A DNA stretch of 10,255 bases from CAYYMX01 sp964473045 (GTDB lineage: Bacteria; Pseudomonadota; Alphaproteobacteria; Methylaequorales; Methylaequoraceae). Positions 1-7,382 of this stretch are shown here, one piece after another; position 1 is the first letter of the stretch; every line of letters begins with the position of its first letter. Location: NCBI GenBank assembly GCA_964473045.1, contig CAYYMX010000049.1, forward strand, positions 1-10,255, read 5' to 3'. Below the pieces are notes generated by a model that saw only the letters and a list, made by a program, of their open reading frames with translations, was not told the origin of the DNA and did no database searches. The position numbers and the translations under genes were made by a program.

Positions 1-1623
1 TGGGGTCTCAATAAGTACTCCAATTTTTGGTATTGTTCTTGGGATTTTTTTCCCATTTGAAATTAAATTATCTTTTACTTGATTTATTAATTTTTTTGAT
101 TCTTCTAATTCCGAAACATTGGATACCATCGGTAGCATAATCCTTATTGCCCCATGTTGATGTGCTCTTAAGATTGCAGAGATCTGTTTTTTAAAAATCT
201 TTGGAAAAGCTAACGCTAATCTAATTGCCCTTAGTCCCAAAGCAGGATTAGGTGATTTTGAAAGTAATTTTTCTAATGATGGGACTTTTTTGTCATTACC
301 AATGTCTAAAGTTCTAATAGTTAATGTCTTTCCCTTTAGAAATTCCAATGATTTTTTTATTGATTGGTACTGTTGTTCTTCTGAAGGCAAAGTTTTTTTA
401 TTCATAAAAAGATATTCACTCCTAAACAAACCAATCCCATCAATTCCTTTTTTCATTGATTCTTTTGCTTCGTCTGGATTATCAACATTTGCTTCAATGA
501 AAATTCTAATTTTATCGGATGTTTGTGGGATTATTTTTGTAAAAAAATCTAGCTTTTTATCGATGTTTTTTTTAGCTTCAATTTTTTTTTTATAAGTTTT
601 AATTGTCGAGGAAGTAGGGTTGGATATTATAATACCTTTTTCTCCATCAAGAATTATTTTTTCATCGTTCTCGAGATCTTTAATGATATTCTTTATTCCT
701 ACAACGGTTGGAATTGATAGAGATCTTGCAACAATTGCAAAATGTCCTTCTGGTCCCCCTAAAACACTTACAAGACCTGAAACGTTAGTCTTGGAATCAG
801 TTAATAAATCTGCAGGGCTAAAATCTTCTGAAATTAGAATTTGATTTTGCTTTAAATTTTTTTTTTTCTTCTTCTTTTTTTGCAGATTTTCGATGATTCT
901 ACTACACACATCTCTCACGTCATCAAATCTATCTCTTAAGTAGTTGTCATTAATTTTTTTAAATATTTTCGAATGTTTGTTCATTTCTTCTGTAACTGCT
1001 AGTTCAGCATTAACCAAATCACTTTTAATTCTTAATTTGGCATCTTTAATTAATGATGATGATCTTAAAATTGAAACATTAGCTTCTAACATAAATTTCA
1101 TTTCTTCGTATATGTTGTTTCGTGAACCTCTTATTTTTTTTATAATATTTTTTAGATCATTGATTGATTTCTTAACAGCATTTTCGAGTCTTGAAATTTC
1201 CTTTTTTACTTCTGATATTGCAATGTTATATTTTGAATGGGAAAAAGTAGAACTTTTTTTTATTGAGCAGTGGCCTATTGCAAAACCATGCGAAACACCA
1301 ATTCCTCTATAAATTTTTTCATTCTTATTGTTTTCAGATAAAGGTTTTTCTTCACCAAAGTTGTTTTTTATTAAGCTAACTAGTTTTGTTAAATCTTCTT
1401 CTGCTCTTTCACCAATGCATTGAACCTTGATTTGCGTTCCTTTTGATGCTGCAAGAGTCATTAATCCAAGAATTGATGATCCATTAACAGAGTTTTTTCC
1501 TTTTTTCACGATGAATGTTGATTTGCATTTTGATGCCAAATCTACAAATTTAGCTGCAGCTCTTGCATGAAGGCCTAACTTATTAGTAATAAGAATTTTT
1601 TTTTCAATCTTTTTTTGGTTCAA
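1..1623 (-). CDS. ptsI: HPr-Enzyme I fusion, phosphoenolpyruvate-protein phosphotransferase (partial, C-terminus off the left edge)
   Basis: This is the start of a PTS phosphorelay: EI autophosphorylates from PEP and passes the phosphate to HPr. The frame is open for 541 codons to the window edge. Residues 1-92 are an HPr domain with NKLGLHAR (His19, phosphorelay site) and SSILGLM (Ser50, 31 residues later, matching the His15/Ser46 spacing of classical HPr). EI starts near residue 104 (YRGIGVSHGFAIG). It has GGPEGHFAIVAR (His294, catalytic), LFRSEYLFM (Arg401), RTLDIGNDK (Arg437), NPALGLRAIRLA and finally IGVLIETP at the edge. No GAF domain precedes EI, unlike nitrogen-PTS PtsP. About 130-150 residues, including the catalytic Cys region, lie outside. 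The chosen start is TTG, overlapping the EIIA TGA stop, with GGAG at 1634-1637 ten bases upstream; no ATG precedes the HPr domain. A long Lys stretch near residue 255 is coded by another 11-A run that stays in frame. Confidence 0.93.
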   Translation of the reverse strand, partial: MNQKKIEKKILITNKLGLHARAAAKFVDLASKCKSTFIVKKGKNSVNGSSILGLMTLAASKGTQIKVQCIGERAEEDLTKLVSLIKNNFGEEKPLSENNKNEKIYRGIGVSHGFAIGHCSIKKSSTFSHSKYNIAISEVKKEISRLENAVKKSINDLKNIIKKIRGSRNNIYEEMKFMLEANVSILRSSSLIKDAKLRIKSDLVNAELAVTEEMNKHSKIFKKINDNYLRDRFDDVRDVCSRIIENLQKKKKKKKNLKQNQILISEDFSPADLLTDSKTNVSGLVSVLGGPEGHFAIVARSLSIPTVVGIKNIIKDLENDEKIILDGEKGIIISNPTSSTIKTYKKKIEAKKNIDKKLDFFTKIIPQTSDKIRIFIEANVDNPDEAKESMKKGIDGIGLFRSEYLFMNKKTLPSEEQQYQSIKKSLEFLKGKTLTIRTLDIGNDKKVPSLEKLLSKSPNPALGLRAIRLALAFPKIFKKQISAILRAHQHGAIRIMLPMVSNVSELEESKKLINQVKDNLISNGKKIPRTIPKIGVLIETP

Positions 1624-2027
1624 TCTTTTGATTCTCCAAAAAAAGCTGATGCAACATTAATATATTTTCTCCCAGACTCTTGAGAAACTTTTACTAATTC
1701 TTGTAAATTAAGGTCGTTTCTTATGGAAGCCATTTTTATTAACATAGGTAAGTTAACTCCTGCGATAACTTCAATTTTATTGCTTTCCATTACCGAAATT
1801 GCGAGGTTTGATGGCGTACCACCAAACATATCTGTCAAAACCACAACACCATTTCCATCATTTACTTTTTTGATTGAACTTATAATTTCTTTACGCCTTT
1901 TTTCCATATCGTCTCCTGGAAAAATTGATATAACTTCAATAGATTCTTGTTTTCCAACGATATGTTCTAGTGCCACTAAAAATTCTTTAGCAATATTTTC
2001 ATGACTAACAATTACAATACCAATCAT
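1620..2027 (-). CDS. PTS EIIA component, mannose (Man) family
   Basis: This cytoplasmic phosphocarrier of 135 residues receives phosphate from HPr. The N-terminus IGIVIVSHENIA carries His9, the expected phosphorylation site of Man-family EIIA domains (E. coli ManX His10 position). TDMFGGTPSNLA (residues 66-77) is the second family hallmark and packs beside the active site. No EIIB, EIIC or EIID genes are visible, so it is probably a regulatory acceptor rather than part of a sugar permease, as proposed for the alphaproteobacterial hprK-EIIA-HPr cluster. The ATG overlaps the rapZ TGA by four bases (ATGA), and its own stop overlaps the HPr-EI TTG, so all three are likely translationally coupled. 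Family assignment is firm; the regulatory target cannot be read from this window. Confidence 0.93.
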   Translation of the reverse strand: MIGIVIVSHENIAKEFLVALEHIVGKQESIEVISIFPGDDMEKRRKEIISSIKKVNDGNGVVVLTDMFGGTPSNLAISVMESNKIEVIAGVNLPMLIKMASIRNDLNLQELVKVSQESGRKYINVASAFFGESKD

Positions 2028-2884
2028 TTACGTAGATCCCTATGGTCTAAAAAAACTTTGAGTTTTTTATATTTTTTTATTCTGCTATAGAAATAATCAC
2101 TAGAGACAACAGATCTGTGAACACCTCCAGTGCATCCGAAAGCTATTGTTAAATAATTCTTGTTTTCTTCTCTAAAACCTGAAACTACACTTTTAAAAAG
2201 TTCTTCTATTCTTTTTAAAAATAAATTGAAGGAGTCTTGTTGTTTGATATAAGAAATCACTTTTTTATTTTTTCCAGTTAAATTTTTTAGATTTTTAACA
2301 TAAAAAGGATTTTTTATAAACCTCATATCAAAAACATAATCTGCTTCTTTTGGCAAGCCATATTTGAAGCCAAAAGAAATTATTCTAATATTAGTATTTT
2401 CATGTAATTCTTTTCCAAAAAATCCAATAACCTGTTTTTTTAGTAATTGAATTGATAGATTCGATGTATCAATATTAAATTCACTTATTTTTTTTAGAGG
2501 ATCAAGCCAGGCTCTTTCTCGGTCAATTATGTGCGTAATAGGCAAATCAAGTTTTAATGGATGAGCCCTTCTACTTTCTTTATATCTATTGATTAAAATT
2601 TCTGTTTCACAATCAAGAAATAAAATTGATATATTGAGTTTTTCTTTTTTGACAGTAATTAATTTTGCTATTTTCTTTGCATTAAACTCTCTGCTTCTTA
2701 CGTCAATGCCAATAGCTAAATCATTTTTTATATTCAGATTAACAATTTGTTCAAGCAAAAAAACTGGAAGATTATCTACCGCTTCAAAACCTATATCTTC
2801 GAGAACTTTTAATGATGTTGTTCGTCCTGCTCCAGAAATCCCTGTAACAATTAGAATTTTATTATAATGACTTATTGATTTCAT
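2024..2884 (-). CDS. rapZ: RapZ/YvcJ family nucleotide-binding protein (RNase adapter family)
   Basis: The protein has 286 residues, the usual family length. The N-terminal P-loop domain has TGISGAGRTT (residues 14-23), where the usual Walker A Lys is Arg, followed by LEDIGFEAVDNLP (28-40), a Walker B-like ILFLDCE (87-93) and RRAHPL (105-110). The C-terminal domain has SFGFKYGLPKEADYVFDMRF (170-189), GCTGGVHRSV (250-259) and a short HRDL tail. In E. coli, RapZ binds sRNAs GlmY/GlmZ and glucosamine-6-phosphate and directs RNase E. Those sRNAs are not known from alphaproteobacteria, so the target here is unknown. Phe194 stands in the NPH position that in E. coli RapZ is His190, reported as needed for glucosamine-6-phosphate sensing. 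The ATG lies inside the 3' end of hprK (23-base overlap), and the stop overlaps the EIIA start. The PTS neighbourhood suggests control by carbon or nitrogen status. Confidence 0.95.
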   Translation of the reverse strand: MKSISHYNKILIVTGISGAGRTTSLKVLEDIGFEAVDNLPVFLLEQIVNLNIKNDLAIGIDVRSREFNAKKIAKLITVKKEKLNISILFLDCETEILINRYKESRRAHPLKLDLPITHIIDRERAWLDPLKKISEFNIDTSNLSIQLLKKQVIGFFGKELHENTNIRIISFGFKYGLPKEADYVFDMRFIKNPFYVKNLKNLTGKNKKVISYIKQQDSFNLFLKRIEELFKSVVSGFREENKNYLTIAFGCTGGVHRSVVSSDYFYSRIKKYKKLKVFLDHRDLRK

Positions 2885-3287
2885 TTAGCTTCAATTTAAC
2901 TTTTGCAACTGCGGAAGGGTTTTTGCCGTTAATATTTAGCTTTGGTATTTTTACTCCTAAAATTTTAACTGACTTAGGCTTTGGTAATCGTTCATTGTCA
3001 TTATTAGTAAGTTCAGTTATCATTTTTAACCTGACTTTTTCAACATATGGAACCGTAATTATACCAATTTCTCTTACTTCAAGCAAACCTCTAATTTCTT
3101 CCGTTGAAAAAAGAAATATATTTTCACCAATTTTTTTACAAATTGTTAAATCATCAGAAACCAATGTAGCTCCATTATCAATCAGTCTTAGTGCCAAATC
3201 AGACTTTCCAGAACCTGGTTTTCCTAAAATCATAATTCCGTTTTCTTCTAAAACTATTGAAGTGGCATGGAATTTTTTTGATTCCAT
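2862..3287 (-). CDS. hprK: HPr kinase/phosphorylase, short alphaproteobacterial form
   Basis: The protein has 141 residues and contains only the catalytic domain; Firmicute HprK is about 310 residues with an extra N-terminal domain. The Walker A motif is LGKPGSGKSDLALRLI (residues 21-36, Lys28), followed by LVSDD (42-46), which holds the catalytic acidic pair. The family signature EIRGLLEVREIGI is at 64-76. It uses a nucleotide to phosphorylate the regulatory serine of HPr and can reverse the reaction; the candidate target is Ser50 of the HPr domain encoded three genes downstream. It starts four bases after the PCuAC stop and overlaps rapZ by 23 bases, so it sits inside one operon. In many alphaproteobacteria this gene follows the ChvG/ChvI two-component pair; here a copper chaperone gene takes that place. 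Confidence 0.95.
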   Translation of the reverse strand: MESKKFHATSIVLEENGIMILGKPGSGKSDLALRLIDNGATLVSDDLTICKKIGENIFLFSTEEIRGLLEVREIGIITVPYVEKVRLKMITELTNNDNERLPKPKSVKILGVKIPKLNINGKNPSAVAKVKLKLNEINKSL

Positions 3288-3291
3288 AATC

Positions 3292-3771
3292 TTAATGTAA
3301 ATAGTTTTCTTTAAGTGACTTATTAAGTACTACAATTTGAGCGCTGACAGTTATGTTCTTTTCTATATCAAAGAATATCTTAAAATAATCACCATCTTCA
3401 AGTTTTCTATTTAATCCAAAAAGCATAATATGTTTTCCTCTAGGTTGAAAATATGCGTGTTTTTTTTTCTTGACAATTAATTCATTCAATTTAATCATTT
3501 TTACAATATTATTCTTTCTTTTAACGTCATGAATTTCAGCTTTTGATGCTATTTCAGTCGTAACATTTTTAAACTTAAAATCTCTTTCAGAATTATTGAA
3601 AATTGTAAGATAAATAGCACAATTCTTTTGACCAATAAATGTTTCAAAAGTGTATCCTCCATGAAAAACCAAGTTTTCAATACTTTCTGCTAAAACTAAT
3701 TTAGTTGGTACTAAAAAGATTAACATAATAGAGAAAAAAAAATATTTGATATACTTTCTATTAATAAACAT
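3292..3771 (-). CDS. Periplasmic copper chaperone, PCuAC (DUF461) family
   Basis: This is a secreted protein of 159 residues from the ATG at 3771. It begins with a signal peptide: basic MFINRKYIK, then a hydrophobic stretch ending LVLA (residue 28). The mature part carries the PCuAC copper-binding signature H-x10-M-x21-H-x-M exactly: His81 (AEIHDV), Met92 (IVKM), His114 and Met116 (KHIMLFGL). Family members hold Cu(I) and help load the CuA site of cytochrome c oxidase or supply copper in the periplasm. A longer frame opens at 3819, but it would overlap the divergent gene and put 16 residues before the signal peptide, so 3771 is preferred. No clear Shine-Dalgarno is seen, only AAGAAG touching the ATG. 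It is the first gene of the hprK-rapZ-EIIA-HPr/EI operon, an unexpected functional mix. Confidence 0.88.
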   Translation of the reverse strand: MFINRKYIKYFFFSIMLIFLVPTKLVLAESIENLVFHGGYTFETFIGQKNCAIYLTIFNNSERDFKFKNVTTEIASKAEIHDVKRKNNIVKMIKLNELIVKKKKHAYFQPRGKHIMLFGLNRKLEDGDYFKIFFDIEKNITVSAQIVVLNKSLKENYLH

Positions 3772-3800
3772 CTTCTTATTATGTAATAATTGATAAAAAA
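3772..3800. promoter_or_regulatory. 29-bp divergent spacer with a small palindrome
   Basis: This gap separates the start of the copper chaperone (minus) from the HugZ-like gene (plus). It contains TTATTA-TG-TAATAA at 3776-3789, a perfect 6-bp inverted repeat with a 2-base centre. There is not enough room for two complete non-overlapping promoters, so promoter elements must overlap each other or extend into the coding ends. An operator shared by both genes is possible, but in DNA this AT-rich such a repeat may be chance. Confidence 0.3.
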
Positions 3801-4595
3801 ATGAAATTAAATTTTGCAACTAGACAATTAATTAGATCTTGCTCAAATGGTTATTTAGCTACAGAATTTGATCCCAAGAATTTTGTTAAGGAAAAAACCA
3901 AAATAAAAGATATCTTTCCTTATTCAAGTTTTATTTTAACAGCGTTTGACTATGATTTATCTCCTATAATAATGGTCTCTGATTTATCAGAACATACAAA
4001 GAATCTTGGATACAACAATTTAGCTTCAATAATGCTCTATGAAGAACAAAAAATGTACAAATTTTTCCCAAAATTTAACCTTAATGATAAAAAGGAATTT
4101 TTTTATGAAGATCCAATGTCGAGACCAAGAGTAACACTTATTGGTAAATTGAGAAAAACAAAAAGTAAAGTTCATAAAGATAGATTTTTATCTCGACACT
4201 TAGCCTCGAATCTTTACGCTGGATTTGAAGATATGAACTTTTTTGTTATGGACATTTTAGCGGCCCATCTTGTAGGTGGTTTTGCCCAGGTTAAATGGTT
4301 TAGTAATAATGATTTGAAATGTAAAGATTTTGAGAATTTTGAAAAATATGAAAATCAAATTATTGAACATATGAATAATTGTCATTCAGAAAGTCTTAAG
4401 GAATATGTTAGAGCTTTTATTCCTGAATATTTTGAAAATGATAGTAATTGGAAACTTATCGGAATTGATCCAGATGGATTTGATCTAAGAATGGGGAGCA
4501 AAATATTAAGATATTCCTTTGATAAACAAATTAATGATCCAAAGAAATTAAAAGAAACTTTTGTCAATCTCTATAAATTAGCGAATAGTAATTAA
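3801..4595 (+). CDS. HugZ-like / pyridoxamine-phosphate-oxidase-fold protein with C-terminal DUF2470
   Basis: This cytoplasmic protein has 264 residues. Its N-terminal part (about 1-170) looks like the split-barrel FMN- or heme-binding fold: LIRSCSNGYLAT, a barrel region around residues 43-81 with IIMVSDLSEHTKNL, SRPRVTLIGKL (107-117), and YAGFEDMNFFVMDILAAHLV (139-158) followed by GGF. The C-terminal part (about 185-262) is a DUF2470 domain with EHMNNCH (189-195) and GIDPDGFDLRMG (221-232). Relatives include HugZ-type heme-degrading oxygenases as well as uncharacterised flavin-binding proteins, so heme breakdown is possible but not proven. It is transcribed divergently from the copper chaperone. 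Its TAA stop overlaps the polA stop on the other strand (TTAA at 4592-4595). No Shine-Dalgarno is evident before the ATG. Confidence 0.85.
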   Translation: MKLNFATRQLIRSCSNGYLATEFDPKNFVKEKTKIKDIFPYSSFILTAFDYDLSPIIMVSDLSEHTKNLGYNNLASIMLYEEQKMYKFFPKFNLNDKKEFFYEDPMSRPRVTLIGKLRKTKSKVHKDRFLSRHLASNLYAGFEDMNFFVMDILAAHLVGGFAQVKWFSNNDLKCKDFENFEKYENQIIEHMNNCHSESLKEYVRAFIPEYFENDSNWKLIGIDPDGFDLRMGSKILRYSFDKQINDPKKLKETFVNLYKLANSN

Positions 4596-5845
4596 TGAGC
4601 ATCATCCCAATTGTACCCAATTCCAATATCTACTTTTAGTGGAACTAGTAAGCTTGTAAATTGTTTATGAGAGTCAATCATTATTTTTGGCACATCGTTT
4701 TTTATAATCCCCACCTCATCTTTGGGCACTTCAAATATTAGTTCATCGTGCACTTGAAGGAGCATTTTGGTTTTCATTTTTTTTTCTTTCAAGAAATGAA
4801 AAATTTTTGGCATTGCCATCTTAATCATATCTGCGGCTCCGCCTTGTATTGGTGCATTAATAGCTGATCTTTCAGCAAAATTTCTTCTAGTTGCAACCTT
4901 ATCATTTATAAATGGTATAAAAATTCTTCTGCCAAATGGTGTTCTAACAAAGCCAAACTCTCTGCAAAAAGAAATTGTTTTATTCATATAATTTTTAATT
5001 CCTGGATATTTATTAAAATATTCTTCGATGTATTGTTTTGCTTCTGAGTTTGTAATCTCTAATTGTTGGGCAAGGCCATATGGTGAAATGCCGTAGATTA
5101 TTCCAAAATTAATAGTTTTTGCCTTTCTTCTAAGTTCTTTAGTGAGTGAAGTTTTTTTTACTTTAAAAACTTCCATCGCCGTTACGCTATGAATGTCTTC
5201 ATCTTTTTTAAATGCATCGACTAAAGTTGAAATTTTGGCTACATGTGCAAGGATTCTTAACTCAATTTGAGAATAATCTATTGAGATAAGACTAAAATCT
5301 TTTTCTGCAATAAATGCTTTTCTAATTTTTCTACCTTCTTCAGTTTTAATGGGAATATTTTGAAGATTTGGGTCGTTGGATGATAATCTTCCAGTCAATG
5401 TACTGGCCATACCAAAAGATGTATGTATCCTGAAAGTTTTTTTATTTTCCCTTGATAAAAGTCCTTCACAATAAGTGTTTTTTAGTTTAGAGAACTGTCT
5501 CCAATCCAAAATATCTTTGGCTATAGAAAATTTTTCAGATCTAAGTTTTTCTAAAACTTTTACATCTGTTTGAAAGTTTCCACTCTTCCCTTTTTTTCCA
5601 TGTGGAAGATTCAGTTTAATGAAAAGAATCTCACCTAATTGTTTGGGAGACCCAATATTAAATGATTCTTTTGATTGTTCAAAAATTTTTTTTTCAATTG
5701 TTTTTATTTTTTTCTGAAACTCGTTTGAGAGTTTTTTTAGTACTGTATTGTCTATTTTGCATCCGGAATTTTCCATAGAAACTATTACTTCTATCAAAGG
5801 TCTTTCTAAATAAAAATAAAAATCAAAAAGTTTATCTTTTATCAA
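4592..5845 (-). CDS. polA: DNA polymerase I, C-terminal (polymerase domain) part of a frameshifted polA
   Basis: This is the Klenow-type 5'-3' polymerase portion. Listed from a TTG at 5845 it has 417 residues, but the homologous frame runs further upstream to the A-tract at 5943-5953, coding IAFDEVDIHAAKNYAAEDAD (the Exo III motif YAAED) and then VTYRLWE. It shows TGRLSSNDPNLQNIP; motif A SIDYSQIELR (Asp190 here, 702 in a joined protein); the O-helix RRKAKTINFGIIYG (Arg240, Lys243, Phe247, Tyr251); and motif C QVHDELIFEV (Asp367, or 879 joined). All catalytic residues are present and numbered about three below E. coli PolA. Phe rather than Tyr at the O-helix position is the E. coli-like state. 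The TTG is probably not a true start; this is most likely the 3' part of one gene beginning at 7382. Confidence 0.93.
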   Translation of the reverse strand: MIKDKLFDFYFYLERPLIEVIVSMENSGCKIDNTVLKKLSNEFQKKIKTIEKKIFEQSKESFNIGSPKQLGEILFIKLNLPHGKKGKSGNFQTDVKVLEKLRSEKFSIAKDILDWRQFSKLKNTYCEGLLSRENKKTFRIHTSFGMASTLTGRLSSNDPNLQNIPIKTEEGRKIRKAFIAEKDFSLISIDYSQIELRILAHVAKISTLVDAFKKDEDIHSVTAMEVFKVKKTSLTKELRRKAKTINFGIIYGISPYGLAQQLEITNSEAKQYIEEYFNKYPGIKNYMNKTISFCREFGFVRTPFGRRIFIPFINDKVATRRNFAERSAINAPIQGGAADMIKMAMPKIFHFLKEKKMKTKMLLQVHDELIFEVPKDEVGIIKNDVPKIMIDSHKQFTSLLVPLKVDIGIGYNWDDAH

Positions 5846-5930
5846 GTTTAGCTTTAGTATTTCCCAGAGCCTATAAGTAACATCAGCATCTTCTGCAGCA
5901 TAATTTTTGGCTGCGTGGATATCTACCTCA

Positions 5931-7382
5931 TCAAAAGCAATCTTTTTTTTTTTCTACGGTTGTCACTTCAGAGTATTTTTGAGTTTTATAAGATAAAAAA
6001 TCTATTGATAATTCGTCTAATCCATGACCTCTTTTGCCAGTTCTTAAAACATATGACATGAGCATAGTATCATCAAAATATTTCACATCTATACCAATGT
6101 TTTTCAGAATAATTAGGTCATATTTTATATTTTGGCCAATCTTTAGAATGGAGGAATCTTCGAGCAAAGGTTTTATGAAAGAAACAAAATCACTAATTTT
6201 CATTTGATTTTGTTTATTTCCTTTGTGAGCTAATGGAATATAACATGATAAACTATTTTCTAATGACATTGAAAAACCAACTAAATTAGCTTCAACGGGA
6301 TTTAGAGAAGATGTCTCACAATCAATAGCAACTACACCATTGTCATTTATTAAGTCTTTCCATCGAAATAATTGCTGAACATTAGAAATTAGTTCATATT
6401 TTTTTTGATTAGGGACTTCTCTTATTGGATAGTGAAAATTTTGTATTCCATTTTTGCTTTTTTTATCTTTAGTTTTGGAAATAGCGGCATTTCCAAATTT
6501 TGAAATTACTCTTGCCTTAATTCTGTTGAATTCCATTTCATCCAAAAAGTTCAGTAGATCATGGACAATTAAAGGTTTAAACCTTAATTCATCAATCGGA
6601 ATAGGTAGTTCAACATCATCTTTCAAAGTAACTAATTTTTTAGAAACCATGGCTAATTCTGCATTTTCTATTATTGATAATTTTCTTTTTTCTTGTTTGA
6701 TTCTTCCACAGTTTTTTATTAAATTTTCCACTGTCCCAAACTCACTAATTAATTGTGCAGCAATTTTTGGTCCTATACCAGGAATACCTGGAATATTATC
6801 AGATGAGTCGCCAGCCAAAGCCTGGACTTCTATAACCTTTTCAGGTGCAACTCCAAATTTTTCAAGAACATTTTCAAGACCAATTTGTTTTTTTTTTAGT
6901 GGATCAATTATTGAAACATTTTTTTTTAAAAGTTGCATTAAGTCTTTATCAGAGGAAACAATTGTAACTTTTTTTCCTTTTTTTATGGCTTCTTTGGAAT
7001 ATGAAGCAATTAGATCATCAGCTTCAAACCCTTGGAGTTGAATAGATTTTAGATTAAAGGCCTCTGGAACCTTCTTGATAATATCAAATTGTGGTTTTAA
7101 ATCATCAGGTGGGTCTGATCTATTAGCCTTGTATTTAGAATAAATCTGATTTCGAAAAGTTTTTCTGGCTGCATCAAAAATAACTGCGATTGAAACATTA
7201 CCTCCTTTCTCCATTTGAATTTCTTCAATTTCCTTAAGTAGCATATTGCAAAAACCTAAGATTGCATTGACAGGTAGACCATCAGACCTATACATTGGAG
7301 GTAGAGCATAGTATGCTCTAAAGATGTATCCAGATCCATCAACGAGGACAAGCTGGTCATCAGAGGAGGTGTTAGAACTCAT
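5931..7382 (-). CDS. polA: DNA polymerase I, N-terminal part (5' nuclease and most of the 3'-5' exonuclease), ending at a frameshift
   Basis: The frame gives 483 residues, stopping three codons after the A-tract with an out-of-family tail DCF. Residues 1-300 are the 5' nuclease domain: LVLVDGSGYIFRAYYALP, YKANRSDPPDDLKPQ, GFEADDLIASY, VSSDKDLMQL and the helix-hairpin region GDSSDNIPGIPGIGPKIA. The 3'-5' exonuclease domain follows with Exo I AIDCETSSL (Asp354, Glu356) and Exo II NIKYD (Asn418, Asp422); Exo III lies beyond the frameshift. These numbers match E. coli PolA (355, 357, 424) closely, so the proofreading site is intact in principle. Joining with 10 instead of 11 A gives 929 residues, against 928 in E. 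coli. The ATG overlaps the stop of the zinc-finger gene by four bases. Either the gene is whole and the tract is miscounted or slipped over, or it is newly broken. Confidence 0.94.
   Translation of the reverse strand: MSSNTSSDDQLVLVDGSGYIFRAYYALPPMYRSDGLPVNAILGFCNMLLKEIEEIQMEKGGNVSIAVIFDAARKTFRNQIYSKYKANRSDPPDDLKPQFDIIKKVPEAFNLKSIQLQGFEADDLIASYSKEAIKKGKKVTIVSSDKDLMQLLKKNVSIIDPLKKKQIGLENVLEKFGVAPEKVIEVQALAGDSSDNIPGIPGIGPKIAAQLISEFGTVENLIKNCGRIKQEKRKLSIIENAELAMVSKKLVTLKDDVELPIPIDELRFKPLIVHDLLNFLDEMEFNRIKARVISKFGNAAISKTKDKKSKNGIQNFHYPIREVPNQKKYELISNVQQLFRWKDLINDNGVVAIDCETSSLNPVEANLVGFSMSLENSLSCYIPLAHKGNKQNQMKISDFVSFIKPLLEDSSILKIGQNIKYDLIILKNIGIDVKYFDDTMLMSYVLRTGKRGHGLDELSIDFLSYKTQKYSEVTTVEKKKDCF
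5943..5953 (-). other. 11-A homopolymer frameshift site inside polA
   Basis: On the coding strand the tract reads GTAG, eleven A, then GATTGC. As given, it decodes VEKKKDCF-stop. With one A fewer it decodes VEKKKIAFDEVD and continues 449 codons to the polymerase C-terminus. The total span 4592-7382 is 2791 bases, exactly one more than 930 codons. Confidence 0.9.

Noticed and set aside
857..867. A second 11-base homopolymer (T on plus strand) as another frameshift
   Set aside because: The HPr-EI frame remains open and homologous on both sides with 11 bases, so there is no shift here.
290..1312. Three plus-strand open frames opposite the HPr-EI gene
   Set aside because: The minus strand carries a continuous, motif-complete HPr-EI frame across the whole stretch; the plus-strand products are shadows.
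3292..3819. Longer start for the copper chaperone at 3819
   Set aside because: It would put 16 residues ahead of the signal peptide and overlap the start of the divergent HugZ-like gene.
4592..5845. A separate, naturally free-standing Klenow-type polymerase gene
   Set aside because: The family-conserved frame continues upstream of the TTG through the Exo III motif right to the A-tract, and joining with one base removed gives the normal PolA length, so a single interrupted gene is simpler.
6454..7041. A 195-codon open frame on the plus strand opposite polA
   Set aside because: It lies wholly antisense to the well-supported 5' nuclease domain, has Phe/Ser/Ile-rich low-complexity content typical of a reverse-complement shadow, and shows no recognisable motif.
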